The notes under the pieces were generated by a model. That model searched no databases and had not been told where the DNA came from. It saw only the letters and a list, made by a program, of their open reading frames with translations. This document shows, piece by piece, positions 6,770 to 10,297 of a stretch of DNA of 10,297 nucleotides. The stretch's first letter is position 1, and each line of letters opens with the position of its first letter. A program made the position numbers and the translations under genes. The stretch comes from Candidatus Omnitrophota bacterium. Its GTDB lineage: Bacteria; Omnitrophota; Koll11; Zapsychrales; Fredricksoniimonadaceae. The DNA is taken from assembly GCA_023247595.1 (NCBI GenBank), contig JAHFGF010000045.1:1-10297 (forward strand). The letters are read 5' to 3'.

Positions 6770-8491
6770 CTATTTTAAAAGATAAATTTCCTCTATATTA
6801 TGCAAAATCCCGCCATAACTCGACGGCCTTAAATTTCCGAATTTATTGCTGACCGCAACCATGCGCGCGCTTAAGACGGTGTAAATGACCGGCAGATTGT
6901 CGGAAACAATCTGCTGAAATTCGTCATAGATAATTTTTCGTTTCTCTTCGTTAAGTTCCTGAACACCTTGAGAGAATAGTTGGTCAATCCGCTTTTCCCA
7001 ATCAGTGGCTGGACTTTCCTGCCTGGGATTCCACATGTGCAGCTGCCCGTCGGAAGACCAAACATTTTTTCCAAAATGCGGTTCAATCCCGCCGGTTAAA
7101 CTAAGGACAACCACATCCCAATCATAGGTGGATGTCATTTTCCCGACCAGCGTATTAAATTCAACCGGTGAAAGCCGGACATCCATGCCCAGATGCTCAA
7201 GGTCCTGACGGATAATGGACGCGATATCCATACGCTCCGGACTATCGGCGTTGGTTGCCAGATTAAATTCAATCTTGCGCCCTTGAGGGTCTTCAATAAA
7301 ACCATCGCCGTTTTTATCTGTATATCCGGCCTTGGTGAGAATCTCCCGGGCCTTAGACAAATCATACGTGTAGGAAGTGACGTGCGGATTATAGAAAAAA
7401 ACATCCGCCGGACTAATCGGGGACATTTGAGGATAACCCAGGCCGTTGAAAACAATTTTTGTCATCTGTTCCCGGTCAATCGCATGGGCAACCGCTTGGC
7501 GAAAATGAATATCATTAAACCAAGACAATTTTATGGGGTCCACATAGGCCTTTTTTGATTTCTCATCTTGACGCGGATTCAAATTAAAAACCAAAAAGCT
7601 GCTACCCATCGACGGACCCATATCATAAACCGTAAAATCTTTTTTTGATTCCAACGGTTTTAATAGCGCGTAATCCATGCCGCGGACATCATAATAATCC
7701 AAGCTTCCTTCCATAAACTTCAAAAGTTCCACATCACTGCTGGGCACGATAAGAATCATCATTTCATTTAAATACGGCAGAGAATCCCCCTCTTTTGATT
7801 TCTTCCAATAATAGGGATTTCTTTTTAACACAACCCTTTCACCGGGATGATATTGGTCGAGCACAAAAGCGCCTTGACCCACAATGTCATGAGGGTCGGT
7901 GTCAATTCCCCAGGTAAAATTAAATTTACCGTCGCTGACAGACTTCTCAAGTTTATGTTTGGGCAGAACGGATTGGGTCATCCCTTTAAGAAACGGCGCG
8001 AATTTAACAGGCAGGATAAAACGAACGGTATAATCATCCATCTTCTCTACTTTAAAAGGCTTACCGTCAATAGTGAACACATCGCGGGAAGAATTGGCAA
8101 CCTGCGGATTATAAATAAGATCATTGAAGGTAAACAAAACATCATCCGCGGTGAACGCAACTCCGTCGCTCCAGCGGACATCCCTGCGCAAATCAAATAC
8201 CCACGTTAATCCGTCTTTGGACACCGTCCAGCGCTGCGCTAAATTCGGCTCCACTTGCAGAGTTTCCACATTCATGCGGGTCAACCCCTCAAACAAAAAT
8301 CCCGTAATCATCGTCGTGGAAGTTTCCTTGGCAACCATGTCATTAAATGATTTAGGGTCTGACGTTGTGGATAGCACCATGCGTCCGCCATGTTTGGGCG
8401 ATCCCGCAAAGGCCATAGAAACAAAAAGGAAGGAAATCAGGAAGGGAACAATAAAAACGAGTCGGATTTTAAGGCGATCGATATGCCTCAC
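6770..8491 (-). CDS. Periplasmic solute-binding protein of a peptide-type ABC importer (SBP_bac_5 family)
   Basis: Captures the solute outside the cytoplasmic membrane and delivers it to the permease pair encoded directly downstream. The 573-residue precursor has a signal peptide with a basic start (MRHIDRLKIR), a hydrophobic core (about 11-27) and a likely SPI cleavage after AFA (27-29). There is no lipobox cysteine, so the protein should be soluble in a periplasm. The family-5 core is plain: EPNLAQRWTVSKDGLTWVFD (81-100), VRWSDGVAFTADDV (105-118), KRNPYYW (223-229) and FRQAVAHAIDRE (330-341). An acidic DKNGDGFIED (392-401) resembles a calcium loop and is frequent in this family. The start is GTG at 8491, supported by GAGG nine bases upstream and by correct placement of the signal peptide. 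It follows secG after 24 bases. The ligand could be a peptide, a glycan fragment or another solute; the length (about 570) is closer to OppA/YejA than to the smaller NikA type. Confidence 0.93.
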   Translation of the reverse strand: MRHIDRLKIRLVFIVPFLISFLFVSMAFAGSPKHGGRMVLSTTSDPKSFNDMVAKETSTTMITGFLFEGLTRMNVETLQVEPNLAQRWTVSKDGLTWVFDLRRDVRWSDGVAFTADDVLFTFNDLIYNPQVANSSRDVFTIDGKPFKVEKMDDYTVRFILPVKFAPFLKGMTQSVLPKHKLEKSVSDGKFNFTWGIDTDPHDIVGQGAFVLDQYHPGERVVLKRNPYYWKKSKEGDSLPYLNEMMILIVPSSDVELLKFMEGSLDYYDVRGMDYALLKPLESKKDFTVYDMGPSMGSSFLVFNLNPRQDEKSKKAYVDPIKLSWFNDIHFRQAVAHAIDREQMTKIVFNGLGYPQMSPISPADVFFYNPHVTSYTYDLSKAREILTKAGYTDKNGDGFIEDPQGRKIEFNLATNADSPERMDIASIIRQDLEHLGMDVRLSPVEFNTLVGKMTSTYDWDVVVLSLTGGIEPHFGKNVWSSDGQLHMWNPRQESPATDWEKRIDQLFSQGVQELNEEKRKIIYDEFQQIVSDNLPVIYTVLSARMVAVSNKFGNLRPSSYGGILHNIEEIYLLK

Positions 8492-8500
8492 CGATTATGT

Positions 8501-8504
8501 CCTC
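8501..8504 (-). promoter_or_regulatory. Ribosome binding site (GAGG) supporting a GTG start for the binding protein
   Basis: The minus strand reads TGAGGACATAATCG before GTG 8491, giving GAGG with a 9-base spacer inside the 24-base gap after secG. No ATG nearby would keep the signal peptide intact, so the GTG is the best start. Confidence 0.6.
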
Positions 8505-8515
8505 AGATATTGGAA

Positions 8516-8911
8516 TTACTTTTGGGCGTTTACGACAGCAGGCACGGCCTGGGCATCGATCTTTGCATCATTGGACTCAACCGCCGGCATAACAGCCTCG
8601 AGCTTTTGATTGGCTGCCTTTTGAGTCTTATCCAAATTCGATTGAACCGCTTGTTTGGATACCGCTTTATTTGCCATCAAGGAGCGGTCCTGTTTTGAAG
8701 ATAAAAACGCCAAGGAAAGCGAAGTGACAAAAAAGACTGCTGCTAATATCGAAGTCGCTCTGACCATGAAGGCGCTGGTTTGCGCCCCGAATACATTTTC
8801 AGCGGATGAAAAACTTTCCGTCAAACCGCCGCCGCGTCCGGCCTGCATTAAGACCGTCAACACTAAAAGAATACATGCGATCGAATGGATCACTAAAATA
8901 AATGTCATCAT
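8516..8911 (-). CDS. secG: Protein translocase subunit SecG
   Basis: Small membrane subunit of the SecYEG channel that assists SecA-driven protein export. It has two hydrophobic segments at about residues 3-22 and 51-71. Between them is the SecG loop VLMQAGRGGGLTESFSSAEN (20-39), followed by VFGAQTSAFMVRATSILAA (40-58). This matches the family pattern of a Gly-rich loop, then FG, then TM2. Residues 75-131 form a polar, low-complexity tail rich in Ala, Gln, Lys and Val with no recognisable domain; such tails are common and variable in diderm SecG. The ATG at 8911 has a good AGGAG with a 7-base spacer; a second ATG directly follows. The position after pgk and tpiA is a frequently seen gene order. 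Only 24 bases separate it from the binding-protein gene. Confidence 0.95.
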   Translation of the reverse strand: MMTFILVIHSIACILLVLTVLMQAGRGGGLTESFSSAENVFGAQTSAFMVRATSILAAVFFVTSLSLAFLSSKQDRSLMANKAVSKQAVQSNLDKTQKAANQKLEAVMPAVESNDAKIDAQAVPAVVNAQK

Positions 8912-8918
8912 TACGTCT

Positions 8919-8923
8919 CTCCT
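8919..8923 (-). promoter_or_regulatory. Ribosome binding site of secG (AGGAG)
   Basis: The minus strand carries AGGAG seven bases before the secG ATG at 8911, the strongest Shine-Dalgarno match in the window. It lies just downstream, in transcript sense, of the inverted repeat at 8931-9036. Structure in that repeat could therefore affect its accessibility; that link is inference. Confidence 0.75.
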
Positions 8924-8930
8924 GGTAGCA

Positions 8931-9036
8931 ATTGAAATAGATGGAAATTGGAAAATGAATGGAAATTTGATCGTTGGGTATTATGCCGACAACTCAACCA
9001 ATTTCCTGATTTCTACGAATTTCTATTTATTTCAAT
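8931..9036. repeat. Imperfect inverted repeat filling most of the tpiA-secG spacer
   Basis: Two 19-base arms, 8931-8949 (ATTGAAATAGATGGAAATT) and 9018-9036 (AATTTCTATTTATTTCAAT), are complementary at 17 of 19 positions around a 68-base centre. Both mismatches would be G-U pairs in plus-strand RNA but A-C mismatches in the minus-strand transcript. A second, perfect 9-base inverted repeat (8943-8951 with 8998-9006, GGAAATTGG/CCAATTTCC) overlaps the first arm, so the two pairings compete. The 139-base spacer is about 34% GC by hand count (47 of 139). I see no GC-rich stem with a T-run, so this is not a standard terminator, and no convincing -35/-10 pair. No target-site duplication flanks the arms. 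Its function is not known: it may be a small degenerate element, an RNA fold ahead of secG, or chance in AT-rich DNA. Confidence 0.5.
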
Positions 9037-9050
9037 CAGCGTTAATTGTT

Positions 9051-9821
9051 CTATTTCGTTGCTACGGTAACACTATTTTTAACAATCGCGGCAAATGAAT
9101 CGGACTGCAAACTCGCACCGCCGACCAAAGCCCCGTCGATATCTTCCTGACTCATCAACTCAACGGTGTTCTCGGGCTTGACGCTGCCGCCATATTGGAT
9201 GCGCACCGCTTGCGCGACCTCACGCCCAGCCAGCTTCTCTAATAAGCTGCGGATATACTGATGCACTTCCTGCGCTTGCTGAGCGGTTGCGGTCTTGCCA
9301 GTTCCAATCGCCCAAACAGGTTCGTAAGCAATGACCAATCCTTTGATCTCTTCTTTGGACAAACCCGCCAGCGATCCTTCCACATGATCGCGAATCACAT
9401 CAAACGTTTTGTTCGCTTCACGTTCCTGAAGATTTTCGCCGACGCAGACAATGGGAATTAGTTTATGTTTTAAAGCCGCTTTGATACGTTTGTTCACGGT
9501 TTGATTGGTTTCGCCGAAAAACTGCCGGCGTTCGGAATGGCCGATGATCACGTATTTGACTTCAATTTCTTTAAGCATAGGGGCAGATACTTCGCCTGTA
9601 AAAGCACCCGCATCTTCCCAAAAAACATTCTGCGCACCCAATACGATGTTTGACTCAAGCAACACTTCTTTTACATCAAACAACGCGGTAAATGGAGGAC
9701 ACACCACTATATCGACAGCGTTAATGTCGACTAATCCACGTTTAATGGCATTAGCCAACTCAATGGCTTCCATCGATGTCTTATTCAATTTCCAATTTCC
9801 GGCAATGATGATTTTACGCAT
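9051..9821 (-). CDS. tpiA: Triosephosphate isomerase
   Basis: Interconverts dihydroxyacetone phosphate and glyceraldehyde-3-phosphate in cytosolic glycolysis and gluconeogenesis. The 256-residue product is of normal length. It shows AGNWKLN (7-13) with catalytic Lys11, VIIGHSERR (91-99) with the electrophile His95, AYEPVWAIGTGKTAT (165-179) with the catalytic base Glu167 and flexible loop 6, and the phosphate-binding QYGGSV (209-214) and ALVGGASL (231-238). All active-site elements are intact. The start is ATG 9821, because MRKIIIAGNWK is the standard TIM N-terminus and an AAGGCGG lies 6 bases upstream. An ATG at 9845 would add eight non-conserved residues. The start lies inside the last codons of pgk (8-base overlap, ATGCGTAA), indicating coupled translation of two consecutive glycolytic enzymes. 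Confidence 0.98.
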   Translation of the reverse strand: MRKIIIAGNWKLNKTSMEAIELANAIKRGLVDINAVDIVVCPPFTALFDVKEVLLESNIVLGAQNVFWEDAGAFTGEVSAPMLKEIEVKYVIIGHSERRQFFGETNQTVNKRIKAALKHKLIPIVCVGENLQEREANKTFDVIRDHVEGSLAGLSKEEIKGLVIAYEPVWAIGTGKTATAQQAQEVHQYIRSLLEKLAGREVAQAVRIQYGGSVKPENTVELMSQEDIDGALVGGASLQSDSFAAIVKNSVTVATK

Positions 9822-10297
9822 GGGCACCCGCCTTGGTTTTGTCATTTAACGCGGCAATCCCGGGAAGTTCCTTGCCTTCAAGAAATTCCAACGAAGCGCC
9901 GCCGCCGGTTGAAATGTGAGTCATTTTGTCTTCGAGATTAAATTTGGCAACAGCCGCCGCGGAATCACCGCCGCCGATGATGACAACAACATCCTTAAGC
10001 GTCGCTAAATACTCGGCGATCTCACGCGTTCCTTGAGCATAGGCATCGCGTTCAAACACGCCTAAAGGTCCGTTCCAAACAATGGTTTTAGATTTAGCCA
10101 AAATAGCTTTGTATGCTGTACGGGTTTTGGGACCAACATCCAAACTTTCCCAGCCATCCGGAATTTCATCAACAACCTTGGCTTCATCCGACTGGAAATT
10201 CGGCGCGATCACAAAATCTGTGGTCAAGGAAATCTCAACCCCTTTGGCCTTCGCTTCGGCCAACAATTCTCTCGCCGTATCCACTTTGTCAGCTTCC
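9814..10297 (-). CDS. pgk: Phosphoglycerate kinase, C-terminal about 160 residues, runs off the right edge
   Basis: Transfers phosphate between 1,3-bisphosphoglycerate and ADP in glycolysis. Only the C-terminal, nucleotide-binding domain is in the window; the frame is open to base 10297, so the start and the N-terminal phosphoglycerate-binding domain lie outside. Seen in order are EADKVDTARELLAEAKAKG at the edge, GWESLDVGPKT, TIVWNGPLGVFE, the hinge and nucleotide loop IIGGGDSAAAV, and the C-terminal HISTGGGASLEFLEGKELPG, all standard PGK landmarks. The protein ends in LNDKTKAGAHA with TAA at 9816-9814, slightly beyond the usual core end. It overlaps tpiA by 8 bases. By analogy a gap gene could lie upstream, outside the window. 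Identification is certain; completeness cannot be judged. Confidence 0.97.
   Translation of the reverse strand, partial: EADKVDTARELLAEAKAKGVEISLTTDFVIAPNFQSDEAKVVDEIPDGWESLDVGPKTRTAYKAILAKSKTIVWNGPLGVFERDAYAQGTREIAEYLATLKDVVVIIGGGDSAAAVAKFNLEDKMTHISTGGGASLEFLEGKELPGIAALNDKTKAGAHA

Noticed and set aside
7286..7318. DKNGDGFIED in the binding protein as a dockerin or EF-hand domain
   Set aside because: Such acidic loops are common within family-5 binding proteins at this position. There is no second repeat, so a cellulosome-type dockerin is not supported.
8124..8609. Plus-strand reading frame of 161 codons across the binding-protein start and the secG end
   Set aside because: It is antisense to two convincing genes and shows no domain, signal or ribosome binding site of its own.
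8912..9050. Promoter for secG and the importer in the spacer
   Set aside because: The minus strand has CATAAT as a possible -10, but the hexamer 17 bases upstream (CAGGAA) is a poor -35 and other spacings are no better. A promoter may exist but cannot be supported from sequence.
8912..9050. Rho-independent terminator after tpiA
   Set aside because: No GC-rich stem followed by a T-run on the minus strand; the inverted repeat there is AT-rich and long-looped.
8655..9098. Plus-strand reading frame of 147 codons containing GNWKMNGN
   Set aside because: Most of it is antisense to secG and the end is antisense to tpiA. The short TIM-like stretch is reported as a sequence oddity, not as a gene.
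9821..9845. Upstream ATG giving an 8-residue longer triosephosphate isomerase
   Set aside because: The added residues are not part of the TIM family start, and the AAGGCGG lies correctly for ATG 9821.
1..10297. CRISPR arrays, insertion sequences, tRNA genes, phage or toxin-antitoxin genes
   Set aside because: No spaced direct repeats, transposase-like frames, tRNA-like folds or small toxin-like gene pairs are visible. The minus strand is almost fully covered by recognisable genes.

Overview
The window is ten co-directional genes, all on the minus strand, so transcription runs from base 10297 down to base 1. The order is pgk (3' part), tpiA, secG, a five-gene peptide-type (Opp/Dpp/Yej family) ABC importer (binding protein, two permeases, two ATPases), a large polytopic membrane protein with C-terminal TPR repeats, and glgC (5' part, running off the left edge). 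Coding density is very high. The only non-coding stretch over 30 bases is the 139-base tpiA-secG spacer, and no gap reaches 300 bases.

Organism: a bacterium with an SPI-type signal peptide on a binding protein that lacks a lipobox, which suggests a diderm with a periplasm. The pgk-tpiA-secG order is widespread in bacteria. Moderate GC, tight gene packing, a TPR-rich membrane protein and an Opp system with unusual ATPases would fit an uncultured diderm lineage such as Omnitrophota or a PVC relative. That placement is a guess; nothing in the window is lineage-diagnostic to the eye.

Layout, right to left. Bases 10297-9051 hold two glycolytic enzymes whose genes overlap by 8 bases. Bases 9050-8912 are an AT-rich spacer with an imperfect inverted repeat just ahead of the secG ribosome binding site. 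Bases 8911-8516 encode SecG of the Sec translocon. Bases 8491-3051 encode a complete ABC importer, with gaps or overlaps of +9, -17, -4 and -1 bases between consecutive genes. Bases 3051-694 encode a GT-C-like/TPR membrane protein that starts inside the oppF-like stop codon (TGATG). Bases 681-1 encode ADP-glucose pyrophosphorylase, starting 12 bases after that gene. From secG to glgC no space is left for a conventional terminator-promoter pair, so a single transcript is likely, though internal promoters inside genes cannot be excluded.

Functionally the cluster combines lower glycolysis, protein export, uptake of a peptide-like solute, an unknown envelope protein and the committing step of glycogen synthesis. 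Most of this is housekeeping. The parts that deserve a second look are the uncharacterised GT-C-like/TPR protein coupled on both sides, the inverted repeat in the tpiA-secG spacer, and the importer details: a large extra loop in the OppC-like permease, and two ATPases without the usual cysteine-rich tail. No mobile element, CRISPR array, RNA gene or clearly new system is visible.
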